Source: Chitinophagaceae bacterium
GTDB lineage: Bacteria > Bacteroidota > Bacteroidia > Chitinophagales > Chitinophagaceae
Direction of reading: 5' to 3'
Length of the DNA stretch: 64,000 nt
NCBI GenBank assembly: GCA_024707305.1
Contig: JANPZZ010000012.1
Span: forward strand, 62,001 to 126,000
The position numbers and the translations under genes were made by a program. Below, piece after piece: positions 50,098-59,912 of the stretch. The notes below the pieces were generated by a model, which ran no database searches, was not told the origin of the DNA, and was given only the letters and a program-made list of their open reading frames with translations. Every line of letters starts with the position of its first letter. The stretch's first letter is position 1.

Positions 50098-50535
50098 TTA
50101 AATGTGATGCTTGAACTTCCGAATTTTTTTGGCTAGGGATGATGATATTTCTGTCCTATACATGAACCCGCCCGCATTATCAGGCTCAATGGTACGCAAT
50201 GAAATTCTCCAAAGGCTATCATTAAAAAATTCGGGGTAGATTTTCATCTCGATCTCATTCATGTATTGTCGAGTGGTGTACAACGTATAGGTGTAAGACC
50301 TTTCATCATAATTGTACTGTATCACACTGTCCGCTACGAGCTTCTGAAATATGTTATAAACGGAATCTGATGATATACCATAAGGTATTTTTGAGAAGTT
50401 GGCACCAGTGTCATCGCTAAGTTCAGATTGGTTTCTTAATTCAAGATAACGGGTAAAGCCATCCTTTTCAGATTCTGGCCCTGTGCAGGAAATGAACGCC
50501 AATGAAATCAGTATTACGGTGGTCATCATTTTCAT
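50098..50535 (-). CDS. Small lipoprotein, unknown
   Basis: 145 residues. Lipobox ISLAFISCTGPE at residues 10-21. The acidic mature part (DGFTRYLELRNQSELSDDTG; SVYNIFQKLVADSVIQYNYD) has no recognised domain. It lies 182 bp after the integrase in opposite orientation; that gap holds nothing recognisable. The base composition is AT-rich like the genes to its right, so it probably belongs to the accessory region. Confidence 0.65.
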   Translation of the reverse strand: MKMMTTVILISLAFISCTGPESEKDGFTRYLELRNQSELSDDTGANFSKIPYGISSDSVYNIFQKLVADSVIQYNYDERSYTYTLYTTRQYMNEIEMKIYPEFFNDSLWRISLRTIEPDNAGGFMYRTEISSSLAKKIRKFKHHI

Positions 50536-50760
50536 AATCTAAGGTTTGATATATATCAAAATCAATTTAAAAATTTTGTTTGCCGTGCTAAAAATCTTAG
50601 GTTAGTTGCCCCAAAACGGAAGCCATTATGAATGAAAGAATCAACCACCAGATCACCAATCAATCCAGCACGTCACGGTGCATCACTTGCCCTTCACGTA
50701 CGAAGTATCCTTTCTACTGCTCTGCGCGAGGCCAGATCAGCAACGAACTTCGTTGAGGGT

Positions 50761-52800
50761 TTAATATTTAAAAACGACTACCTTAAAATTTCCATTTGGC
50801 GGGTCCTGACTGGTTATACTAAAATTGTTAAACCTAATTGTGACTGTGTCTGCACTGCTCACAAATGCTGTGTAGTTGGTGTTTGCCAGGACAACAGAGG
50901 TTGAAGGAACAACAATAACAGGATCTCCCTCTGCTACACCAGTGAGGGTGATTGTTAAATCGTTACTGTTCCCGGAGGTAGTATTTCCGAAATTGAGCAT
51001 GTTGTCTGCTGTTAATGTTCTTGCCAGAATATAACGTGTTCCACCAGCCGTTATATAATAATTCGATCCATTGTATTCTACAGCTCCATTCTCAGGAGTA
51101 TTCATCAGCGTTCCTGAATTCAATTTTAATGGTGCATTCCCGGAAGCACTTTCGCCGCCTGCAAGGTGAAGTTTTGATTTTGGCTCTGACAGTCCAATTC
51201 CGATTAGACCTCTATCGCCATAAATCCAATTTCCAAGATTTAACTGGTTGGAATTTGTAGTGCCAATGTTTGGTTGAATATCATTACCGATAAAAATATT
51301 TGTATCGCCCGTTGTAAGTGTGTTGGCAGAATTATAACCAATCGCAATATTGTTGTTAGCGGCTATCGTTGCGTATAAACTATTTCCTCCGATCGATACA
51401 TTTCCCGAGCCGCTAGTGTTTGAATGCAGAGAATTTAGACCAATCGCGCTGTTTTCAGTGCCCGTATTATTGGAATACAGGGTACTATATCCCAAAGATG
51501 TATTTAGCGTTCCGGATAAATTTGAAAATAAGGATTGGAATCCCGCTGCGGCATTGTCATCGCCCGTGGTATTTGACCTCAATGAAGAATGCCCGGCCCC
51601 GGTGTTATTTGAGCCTGTGGTATTATACTTCATTGCTGAATGCCCGAGACCCGTGTTGTAGGATCCTTCCGTATTTGATAATAAAGATTCGAAGCCGACG
51701 GAGGAATTCATGGTTCCTGTACTATTGTTTTGTAAAGCATAATTCCCAATAGCCACATTTTCAGTACCCGATGAATTTAATTCTAAAGCAGAAGTGCCAA
51801 ACGCAGCATTGTTGATGCCCGATGTATTACTTTTCATCGCCTTTTCTCCAAACGCGTTATTTTCCGATCCGGTTGTATTTGAAGAAAGAGAGAGAGAACC
51901 CGCTGCAGTATTACTGGATCCTGTACTATTGTTCATGAGGGTACTGTCCCCAATTGCGGTATTCTGACTACCGGTTAAGTTTTTGGCGAGTGAATATCTT
52001 CCGATAGCAGTATTGTATTCTCCCGATGTGTTGTTGTGCAGTGATTCAAAACCTAACGCTGTATTTTCAGAGCCTGTAGTGTTTTCAGACATCGCGTTAC
52101 CTCCAATCGCTGTATTTAATTGACCGCTGGTATTAAAATGTAAACTTTTGTATCCCAAAGCGGTGTTGGAAGCGCCAGTTAAGTTTGAGAACATTGTTTT
52201 AAAACCTATTGCAGTGTTGAAGTTTCCAATTGTATTGTAGTGCAAAACATCCGTACCGAACACAGTGTTGGATGGTTCATCTCCTGCTCCACGTCCGATT
52301 CGAATCTGGTTTATATAAGAATCAAAAGTTGCTCTTAGCCTGCCTGCGACATCCATCTTAAAAACAGAATTGACTGTAGTCCCGATTAAAAAGTTGCCGT
52401 CAGCAGTTAATCGCATCCTTTCTAAATTATTTGTTCGAAGTACTACATGTTGGTTGTCGTTGGAGCCAAGCTGAGGAGCCCAATTATACTTTCTGGCATT
52501 CCCGTCCGGCATCCACCAGTTTGCGCCAAAAGCGCGAGACGGTATATGTATCGAATCCGATCCGAAAACATAGGTACTATCATTAATCTGAATCATTGCT
52601 TGTTTAAATTCTGTGCGTCCTACGCCCCGGTTATACAAAAAGCCCTTTATGTCCACACTTAGATTCTCAATAATCAATTCGTTTGATGAGCTATCCTTGG
52701 TTATCAATACACTATCTGCTTTTATACGATGTGTGTATTGGCTGGAAACTGTTTGGGCAATTAATATCGCCATTGCAGACAATCCTATATTTATGTACAT
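50761..52800 (-). CDS. Repeat-rich fibre-like surface protein 1
   Basis: 679 residues. Signal peptide; an N-terminal module (YTHRIKADSVLITKDSS; GFLYNRGVGRTEFKQAMI) shared with the proteins at 52848 and 55388; a linker (ERMRLTADGNFLIGTT). Then about 18 tandem 17-residue units of the form GSxNTAxGxxSLxxNTT from about residue 195 to 500, resembling the beta-roll head repeats of trimeric adhesins. The C-terminal beta domain (LTITLTGVAEGDPVIVV; VSSADTVTIRFNNFS) resembles tail-fibre tips. No T9SS sorting domain is evident. Probably a trimeric surface fibre; the binding target is unknown. Intact. Confidence 0.8.
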   Translation of the reverse strand: MYINIGLSAMAILIAQTVSSQYTHRIKADSVLITKDSSSNELIIENLSVDIKGFLYNRGVGRTEFKQAMIQINDSTYVFGSDSIHIPSRAFGANWWMPDGNARKYNWAPQLGSNDNQHVVLRTNNLERMRLTADGNFLIGTTVNSVFKMDVAGRLRATFDSYINQIRIGRGAGDEPSNTVFGTDVLHYNTIGNFNTAIGFKTMFSNLTGASNTALGYKSLHFNTSGQLNTAIGGNAMSENTTGSENTALGFESLHNNTSGEYNTAIGRYSLAKNLTGSQNTAIGDSTLMNNSTGSSNTAAGSLSLSSNTTGSENNAFGEKAMKSNTSGINNAAFGTSALELNSSGTENVAIGNYALQNNSTGTMNSSVGFESLLSNTEGSYNTGLGHSAMKYNTTGSNNTGAGHSSLRSNTTGDDNAAAGFQSLFSNLSGTLNTSLGYSTLYSNNTGTENSAIGLNSLHSNTSGSGNVSIGGNSLYATIAANNNIAIGYNSANTLTTGDTNIFIGNDIQPNIGTTNSNQLNLGNWIYGDRGLIGIGLSEPKSKLHLAGGESASGNAPLKLNSGTLMNTPENGAVEYNGSNYYITAGGTRYILARTLTADNMLNFGNTTSGNSNDLTITLTGVAEGDPVIVVPSTSVVLANTNYTAFVSSADTVTIRFNNFSITSQDPPNGNFKVVVFKY

Positions 52801-52847
52801 AGTTATTTCGTTAAGGTGTCTATTTTTGACGTTCTTCTGGCAGATTA

Positions 52848-54884
52848 CTATTTCAATAATGTAACACGAAAGGTGCCATTAGCTGGATCTAAAGCACTAC
52901 TACTGTAGTTGTTAAACCTGACAGTTACCGTATTAGTTGCACTTACAAAAAGCGGAAAAAGAGGAATTTGAAAGTACTGACCCAGATGGAACCGCCAGTG
53001 CCACTGCGTCGCCATCAGCTGCTCCACTAACGGTAATTGTCAAATCACTACTTGAATTTGCATTAGTACTCGGAAAGTTTAAGTTAGCCGATTGTACAAG
53101 TGTCTTTGCCAGTGAATAGCGCGTACCGCCAGTAGTGGCGAATATGTTGGCACCATCAAATTCTATACTTCCGTTCTCGGGGGTTGTAAGAAGGATCCCG
53201 AATTAAATTTTAATGGCGAATTATTACTTCCACTATTGCCAGCAGCCAAATGTAATCTTGCGCCAGGATTTGTCACCCCTATACCTATTTTCCCATCAGA
53301 TCCATAGATCCAATTACCGATATTTAATTGGTTCGATGACGAAGTGCTAATGGTAGGCTGAACATTGTATCCTATGAAAATATTACCATTACCACTAATC
53401 AATGTAGATCCGGCCCTATTACCGATTGCTATATTATTGTCGCCGGTTGTTTTAGAAAAGAGACTGTAATAACCGACACTGGTGTTCCTGTTTCCTGTGG
53501 TATTTCCCATAAGAGAAAACGCCCCGGTTCCCGTGTTTTCGGAGCCTGTAGTGTTGTTGTTAAGCGCACTTAACCCTAAAGCAGCATTATTTGAACCTGA
53601 ACGATTAAACCGTAACGCGAAATATCCCAACGCGAGGTTGTATGAACCACTGTCGTTGGATCGCAATGCTGAGTATCCGATAGCAGTATTTCTTTCGCCA
53701 ATTTCATTAGGAGACATGGCTAACCCACCGATTGCAGTATTCAAAGATCCTGTTGAATTTGACCGAAGCGTATTGTATCCAATCGAAATGTTTTCATAAC
53801 CTGTTGTATTCAGGCGCAATGCATTGTTCCCAACAGCTACATTCTGATAGCCTGTAGTTGAGTTTTGTAAAGCGAAATTTCCCAACGCAACATTGTTGCT
53901 TCCTGTTGTATTATTTTCCAATGAAGCTTCTCCGAATGCGTTATTACTGTTGCCAGTTGTATTTCGCGTCAGTGCTATATTTCCTACTGATGTATTATTG
54001 GAACCCGTGCTGTTGTTTGCCATGCTATTTCGTCCAATTGACACATTTTGTGTCCCTGTGGTATTTGACTGTAACGAATTATGCCCGACCGAAGTATTGT
54101 TTGAACCGGACGTGTTATCATACATTGCCCTGGAACCCACCGCTACATTATTGTTTCCCGTTGTGTTGGTCTGTAACGCGTTAGCGCCGATAGCAGTATT
54201 ATTCTCGCCTGTCGTATTCAATCTTAACGCCGCGTAGCCAACAGCAGTGTTTATTCGACCGCTTGTATTAAATGCTAATGTTGCTGATCCAACCGCAGTA
54301 TTACTCACTCCGGTTGTATTCGAGTCAAGGGAGTTTAAGCCCAGTACAGTACTTGTACTGGAGTTTCCGTTACCACGCCCTGCGTACACGCCGTTTATCC
54401 TGCTGTCCATAGATATTCGTATACTTCCAGCAATGTCGAGTTTATACCCTTCGTCTAAAGTAGTACCTAAAAGGAAATTTCCGTTTTCCAACAGTGTTGC
54501 ACGTTCAATATTATTGGTTCGAAAAACAATTCGTATGCTGTCTTTAGTGCCAACAAAATGAGTGCTGGGGGAGGTTCCAGTGTTTCCTGCGAGCAACCAG
54601 GCAGATGGATTCTGTGCTCCCGGACTAAATTGTAATGTGTCGTTTCCGATAAGATACGTGGTGTCGTTAACCTTTATAACAGCTGCTTTGAATTCGGTTC
54701 TACCTTCACCACGATTATAGAGAAACCCCTTTACATGCTTTGTTGAATTTTCTAAAATCAGCTCTGCAGAACATGAGTCATTGGTGATTTTGACGCTATC
54801 TGCTTTTATCTTATAAATGTACTGTGCACTTGTACAAATCGATAGCGTAAAGCAAATTGTCAGAAATAAAAATTTCATAAACAA
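52848..54884 (-). CDS. Repeat-rich fibre-like surface protein 2 (two frameshifts)
   Basis: About 678 residues. It has the same plan as its neighbour: signal peptide, shared N-terminal module (YIYKIKADSVKITNDSC; GFLYNRGEGRTEFKAAVI), linker, about 19 tandem 17-residue units (GENNTAIGANALQTNTT and similar), then the tip domain. The frame shifts near 53195 (restored: LTTPENGSIEFDGANIF) and at A5 52947-52951 (restored: FVSATNTVTVRFNNYSSS), ending at 52848. It lies 47 bp upstream of protein 1 on the same strand. The two look like a tandem duplication that has diverged in the repeats. Confidence 0.8.
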
Positions 54885-55387
54885 ATGAGGATTGATTTTT
54901 ATTGCAGTTATTTTTTTGAGAAGGAATTCAGAAGGTAGGAGAAATAAATTTAGCAGTTCTCAAGTGATACGTCAAAAAAAAGTTGATGTTTGGAACGATT
55001 GTTATATTGTCAACGCCTTCATCTATTGTTTCTAATGTCATTAAGTAAAAATGATTAAAGATGCATTTTTCCGGTTCTGAAGAATAATTTAAACACTTGT
55101 ATCTAAATTATTTGGGAATGTTTTTCAGGTTCGCCGCATTCTTCTTGACAAAATAATTGCAGAGAAATATTTTGAAAATTAAAATATTGTTTTGATATTC
55201 GAAAAGTCAATGTAGTTGTAAACAACAACTTCATCTTTCGTTGAGAGAATAGACCTTTCTCCGTATTCGAAGAACACTTCCTTTGCCCTTTTATTGTATT
55301 GTCATAATATCCGTTCAAACGGGTACATGTTGTGATATGTCATTGTGAAAGCTTTTTCATTATAAATTTTAACCACTTAAAACAGCT
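54885..55387. other. 503-bp divergent intergenic region
   Basis: AT-rich sequence between the leftward fibre genes and the rightward five-gene operon. It must hold promoters for both, but I find no convincing TAnnTTTG pair; a near match, TAAATTTT, lies about 20 bp before the right-hand ATG. A 71-codon reading frame on the minus strand has no coding character that I can defend. Confidence 0.4.
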
Positions 55388-57271
55388 ATGAAGAAGCTTT
55401 ATCTCCTTTGCATTCTTCTAGGCTGGAATGTTTTGTCCTTTGCACAGCACGTTTACAAGGTGAAAACGGATAGCCTAAAGGTCACAAACGATTCCTGCAC
55501 AGCAGAATTAATTTTAGAAAATAGTACAAAGCATGTAAATGGATTCCTTTTTAATAAAGGGAATGGACGTACAGAGTTCCGAACACCGGTTGTTAAAATG
55601 GGAGACAGCATTCAACATTGGAATGCAGACACTTTGCAATTGGGTTCAACGTCATCCGTCAAAAATATTGGTAACGGCATTTCCCATATAAATGATTCAA
55701 TAGTGTTGGGTGGCGGACTGGACAGAATAACGCGAATCAACCAAAATGGAAACCGACTTGTATTTAATATTACAGATGGAACCACACCTTACAAAGGCGC
55801 AGATGTGACAATCTCGGGTGTGCGAGACACGATTTCTAATTCAAACAATCTTTACATTCAGCATTGGCAAACGGGTCCTGTCGTTACCGGACATTCTAGT
55901 GCCGTTGGCTCCGTATTTGCCGAAACATGGTATAACACCGTAGATTCATTTCGGTCTGGCACATTCGCGAATTATGTTAGCCGACACAAATCTTCATGGA
56001 ACACTCGTATGCAGAGCATGCAGATATATGGTTTTCGTAGTTTTTTCGAAACATACGATAACGGACACTATGGTGATTTGACGCACTATTCTGCATCAAA
56101 CGTTTGGGGTAGTTCCGGCCATATAAAAAATATTTATGGGCTGCGATTTTCAAACCTGAAAGGCGTCAATACGCAGCATTCATATGCGATTTATACCGAC
56201 GGAGTAGCAGATTCGATTGTCTTTTCCGGGCCTATGCGACTAAAAAAGTATAAAAATAACGTGGCAGCCGATTCTGTATTGACGGTTGATTCGATTGGAA
56301 ATATTGTTTTAAAATCTCCCACGTCTGTTGGACCTAATACGCATGTTCAGTCATTGGCAGATTCTTCAATTGTAGTATGGGATTTGAATGAAGGTATAAA
56401 TGGTGAAATAATTTTAAGAGGCGCAAATCGCACGCTGCAGATATTAAATCCAAGTGCCGGACGTACTTATAAATTGCAAATCAGGCAAGATTCAGTTGGC
56501 GGGAGAACCGTTGCAACCTGGCCTGAAGGCACGATGTGGCCGTTGGGGATAAAGCCAAGTTTAACTCCCTTAGCCAATGCCCGTGATATCGTTTCATTCT
56601 ACTACGATGGGTCGCATTATTTTGGAACTTTCGAACCACGGTTCGCAGAGACGACCCCCCGGTTAGCATTTTTCTCATTCGACGCGAAAGTCGGAACGAA
56701 TGCCAACACGCATGTGTTATCAAACGTGCCAGCGGGATCATTGTTAGTATTGACAACAAGTTTTGGCACATCCGACTACAACGCAACAATCACAAGCACC
56801 CCCTCGCTGGTATGGACAAAACGCGCTGATGCATTTGAAGACGGTAGCGGCGACGCTGAAATACATACCGCTTATTTTCCAGCAGGAGGAAACATCTCAA
56901 TCGTATCGGATTGGGCAGGGTTGCCTTACATTCAAACAAGCACCTGTTATATTATTTTGAATAGTGAAAGTTCACTGAATGGAGCAATTGAAGTAAGGGA
57001 AGGTCAGGCTGCTCCGTCTGTTCCTATTACTACGACCCGCGCAAACAGTATTTTAATTGGTGTGACAAGTGATTGGTTAGCGAGGAACGGGTCGTCCAGA
57101 ACCTTAAGAGGCGGAGCTACCGAATCGAACTACTCGTACACCTTAGGTGACGTTACAGGGTATCACTATTTTTTGGACGCGGCTAGTATAGGCTCTTACA
57201 CAGTAGGAGTCTCATCACCAAGCAATCAGTCTGGTGGTACTTGTGTTATCGAAATACGAAGCATCGAATAA
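55388..57271 (+). CDS. Fibre-like protein 3: shared N-module with phage-tail-like C-terminal domains
   Basis: 627 residues. Signal peptide (LLGWNVLSFAQ), then the shared module (YKVKTDSLKVTNDSC; GFLFNKGNGRTEFRTPVV). From about residue 75 the protein differs from the other two: a beta-rich middle, a tail-fibre-like domain (YKLQIRQDSVGGRTVATWPE; ARDIVSFYYDGSHYFGTF), and a C-terminal beta-sandwich (RANSILIGVTSDWLARNG). No 17-residue repeats. It is the first gene of a rightward five-gene operon (13 bp to the next gene). Likely a surface-exposed or exported binding protein; the ligand is unknown. Intact. Confidence 0.75.
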   Translation: MKKLYLLCILLGWNVLSFAQHVYKVKTDSLKVTNDSCTAELILENSTKHVNGFLFNKGNGRTEFRTPVVKMGDSIQHWNADTLQLGSTSSVKNIGNGISHINDSIVLGGGLDRITRINQNGNRLVFNITDGTTPYKGADVTISGVRDTISNSNNLYIQHWQTGPVVTGHSSAVGSVFAETWYNTVDSFRSGTFANYVSRHKSSWNTRMQSMQIYGFRSFFETYDNGHYGDLTHYSASNVWGSSGHIKNIYGLRFSNLKGVNTQHSYAIYTDGVADSIVFSGPMRLKKYKNNVAADSVLTVDSIGNIVLKSPTSVGPNTHVQSLADSSIVVWDLNEGINGEIILRGANRTLQILNPSAGRTYKLQIRQDSVGGRTVATWPEGTMWPLGIKPSLTPLANARDIVSFYYDGSHYFGTFEPRFAETTPRLAFFSFDAKVGTNANTHVLSNVPAGSLLVLTTSFGTSDYNATITSTPSLVWTKRADAFEDGSGDAEIHTAYFPAGGNISIVSDWAGLPYIQTSTCYIILNSESSLNGAIEVREGQAAPSVPITTTRANSILIGVTSDWLARNGSSRTLRGGATESNYSYTLGDVTGYHYFLDAASIGSYTVGVSSPSNQSGGTCVIEIRSIE

Positions 57272-57284
57272 CTAAATATTTGAT

Positions 57285-57650
57285 ATGAAACTTTTCATCT
57301 TTTTGTTAGTGGTCACACTCCATACCAGTCCATCTTATTCTCAAGTACAGGTGAAACTTGGTCATTTGAAAGGACACGTGGGGGATAGTGTTATTGTATG
57401 TGGTGAAATTAAAGGCGGAGTTTATTTGCCTAATGCCAACAATGCTCCAACTTTGATAAATGTAGGGTATGATTATCCCAATCAATTACTCACCATCGTC
57501 ATCTTTGGTGGTGATAGGACTTTGTTTGAAGGCAATCCTGAAACAGATTGGATTCAACGAAAGATATGCGTAAGTGGACGCGTTGAGCTTTATCGAGATA
57601 AACCCCAAATTGTGATTCGGAACACCAATCAAATTTCGTTTGAAGAATAA
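57285..57650 (+). CDS. Exported OB-fold-like protein
   Basis: 121 residues with a signal peptide (FIFLLVVTLHTSPSYSQ). The mature domain GHVGDSVIVCGEIKGGVYLP, then NVGYDYPNQLLTIVIFGG and ICVSGRVELYRDKPQIVIRN fits a small OB fold of the kind found in exported nucleic-acid or oligosaccharide binding proteins. The stop codon directly precedes the ATG of the outer-membrane protein gene (0 bp), so coupling is likely. Binding partner unknown. Confidence 0.65.
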   Translation: MKLFIFLLVVTLHTSPSYSQVQVKLGHLKGHVGDSVIVCGEIKGGVYLPNANNAPTLINVGYDYPNQLLTIVIFGGDRTLFEGNPETDWIQRKICVSGRVELYRDKPQIVIRNTNQISFEE

Positions 57651-59912
57651 ATGCTGGTGATCCGATATATATTAAGCCTTTTCCTATTTAATTCAGTTCT
57701 CAACCAATGTGCAGCACAGGTTGAAGATATCCGTGCAATAATGGGGTTCCAATGCTTTCCCTTCGAGGAGGGCTCTTCGGAGTATATTGAAGCCCTCGAA
57801 TTACTTTCTCCTTCTTCCTTTTTCGAATATAAAAAGGAAGTGCATCGCGAGAGGATTTTGCAGTTTGAGGGAAGTTTATCTTTTCAGCATTTTGATAGAA
57901 GAAGCAAACTCGATCAATTAACCGCTCTAAATAATTCCAGCACGATTGTTCAATTGCAAGCTAAAATTTTTTACAAAGACAGGTATCCATTTGATGTCGG
58001 TTTTCGCTATAATCACGGACGACCATTTCAGTTGGACAATCTGTATGAAATTAACTGGGGATTTGATCGTGATGCTTATAAGAAGTTGCTAATAAAAAAG
58101 TATGAACAACGGTTAAAAAATCAATACGACGCTGAGTACCGCAGGAAAAGAAGTGAGTATGAAGAAAAGTTTAGGTACTGGAAGAATGCCAGACAACAGG
58201 TAAAGGGCGAGTTCGCAAAACAAAAGAAAACCGAATCTGAGATACGCGAATGGCTAAATAGGCAAAAGGGTGAATTTCCTGGCAAAGCAGGAGGAACTGT
58301 AATGGATTCGATTGATATTGCAAGGCAGCTTCGTGGTTGGGTGACAGGAGGAGAATTGAGCGATACATTAATTTCTGAACAATTGAGTGAACTTAGGACC
58401 CTTCTCGGCGAAAAGTCACAAACTGAATTAACTGCGACTGAAGACAGCCTGCTTCAGCTTTATCGTGAAAGCGAACAAAGCCTTAGAAGTTTAAAGCAAA
58501 CCTATCAGAAGAAATTGGATTCATTGCGAAAGGCTATGCTCCTGTCAAGGAATGTTGAATCTTTTACGAAAGGGCTGGAAGACAGTCTGGGCTTTTCAAA
58601 CGAGAAACATTCGGGATTTAAGAGTATGTTGACCCGCTCCAGATTCAAAGCTGGAAAATTTTTAATGAATTTATCTGAATTGACTGTCAACAACATATTT
58701 CTTCACGGTGGTAGTATTCGATATGGGGACAGATTCTATATAAATGTTTCCGCTGGTGCTTATGACTTTGCATTTCGAGAGTTTCTGCGTTTTCGAAATG
58801 ATAGTCAATCGTTGGGAAGGAAATATGTAATGGCTATCCGTCTGGGCAGGGAGGGTGTTAATGGAACGCAGGCTTTTACTTTTTATAACGGAAGGAAATC
58901 TGCGGGAGGTACAGATCCGGGAGTAACGAGGCAGATTGCGGGATTTTCGTATGAGCATTTGTGGAATGTAGGACGCGATTGGGAATTTCTGATAGAACTC
59001 GCGAAATCAACAGCACGTCCTTTATCTGCGTTCGAAAAGGCGGACAACAGATGGCGTGAACTTTTAACTGTTTTTCGTAAAGAAACGTTTGCTGCTGTCG
59101 GTAGTGTTCGTGGTTTGATTAAAAGAACCAACACAAATATCGAAGTTGCGCTGCGATATTGGGGACAACAATTTGAGTCGTTTAATGCTACGCAGGTTTT
59201 TAATCCACAAAACCAATGGAAAGTTCAGGCACGACAACCGTTTTGGAAGAGGCGGCTTTTGACTTCTGTTGGAGTAAAATATAGTGATTTCAGAACCGTA
59301 GGGGTTGCCACAAATTTGAGAAGCCGCACGATTTTTACATCTATGACGCTTGTTGCCCGCATCCCACATTTCCCGGTAATTAGTTTAGGATATTATCCCG
59401 GAAGCCAATTGTATCAAATGGAAAGGGGGCGGCTATATGAATACTTTTATAAGATACTGAATACAACTATAAGCCATCATTGGATCGTTGCAGGGTTCTC
59501 CATGCAGGCGACAGCCAGTTATAGTCGCTTCCAAAATGAATATCGAGATTCAATCGTTGCGCCGCCACAAGATGTATCAAACTTGTTTTTGTCTGCCTGG
59601 AAGGGTGCCTTTACATATACTTTAAATACGTCGAGGCAACGTACTGATGATAACCAATTGGAAACGATTGAAGGGGGTATTGCATGGTCTGGTAAACGGC
59701 TTCGTTTGGGAGGCAGTTTAAAATGGAATAGAGTATCAAATTATATTAAATGGTCCGATTCATTTTCGGCCGGTGTATCACTTGGCAAGATTGGAACTGT
59801 AAGTCTGCTTTTTGACCGATCCTTTTTTCCTGACAGATCAGGTCAATTTCAAGCTGTAAGGATGGGGCAAATACAATACGTAAAACCATTAAACTTTTCA
59901 ATATGGCGATGA
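57651..59912 (+). CDS. Outer-membrane beta-barrel protein with long coiled coil
   Basis: 753 residues. Signal peptide ending QCAAQ. Beta-rich residues 60-140 (FQHFDRRSKLDQLTALNNSS). A charged coiled coil at about 145-320 (KKYEQRLKNQYDAEYRRKRS; SLRSLKQTYQKKLDSLRKAM). Then about 400 residues of alternating amphipathic strands rich in Tyr/Phe/Trp (RYGDRFYINVSAGAYDFAF; FPVISLGYYPGSQLYQME) ending PLNFSIWR. The barrel plus periplasmic coiled coil suggests a channel or anchor. It lies directly before the fibronectin-like and RHS-like genes. No known family is recognised. Intact. Confidence 0.65.
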   Translation: MLVIRYILSLFLFNSVLNQCAAQVEDIRAIMGFQCFPFEEGSSEYIEALELLSPSSFFEYKKEVHRERILQFEGSLSFQHFDRRSKLDQLTALNNSSTIVQLQAKIFYKDRYPFDVGFRYNHGRPFQLDNLYEINWGFDRDAYKKLLIKKYEQRLKNQYDAEYRRKRSEYEEKFRYWKNARQQVKGEFAKQKKTESEIREWLNRQKGEFPGKAGGTVMDSIDIARQLRGWVTGGELSDTLISEQLSELRTLLGEKSQTELTATEDSLLQLYRESEQSLRSLKQTYQKKLDSLRKAMLLSRNVESFTKGLEDSLGFSNEKHSGFKSMLTRSRFKAGKFLMNLSELTVNNIFLHGGSIRYGDRFYINVSAGAYDFAFREFLRFRNDSQSLGRKYVMAIRLGREGVNGTQAFTFYNGRKSAGGTDPGVTRQIAGFSYEHLWNVGRDWEFLIELAKSTARPLSAFEKADNRWRELLTVFRKETFAAVGSVRGLIKRTNTNIEVALRYWGQQFESFNATQVFNPQNQWKVQARQPFWKRRLLTSVGVKYSDFRTVGVATNLRSRTIFTSMTLVARIPHFPVISLGYYPGSQLYQMERGRLYEYFYKILNTTISHHWIVAGFSMQATASYSRFQNEYRDSIVAPPQDVSNLFLSAWKGAFTYTLNTSRQRTDDNQLETIEGGIAWSGKRLRLGGSLKWNRVSNYIKWSDSFSAGVSLGKIGTVSLLFDRSFFPDRSGQFQAVRMGQIQYVKPLNFSIWR

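Noticed and set aside
50628..50756. A 42-codon plus-strand ORF with a C-x-x-C pair between the lipoprotein and fibre genes
   Set aside because: No recognised domain, no promoter or terminator, and it ends at the convergent gene; too weak to annotate.
51350..54561. Plus-strand open frames across the fibre genes
   Set aside because: Repetitive translations mirror the 51-bp repeats of the minus-strand genes; no start context or known domain.
50761..57271. Type IX secretion sorting domains on the fibre-like proteins
   Set aside because: The C-termini are tail-fibre-like beta domains and lack the usual T9SS CTD pattern.
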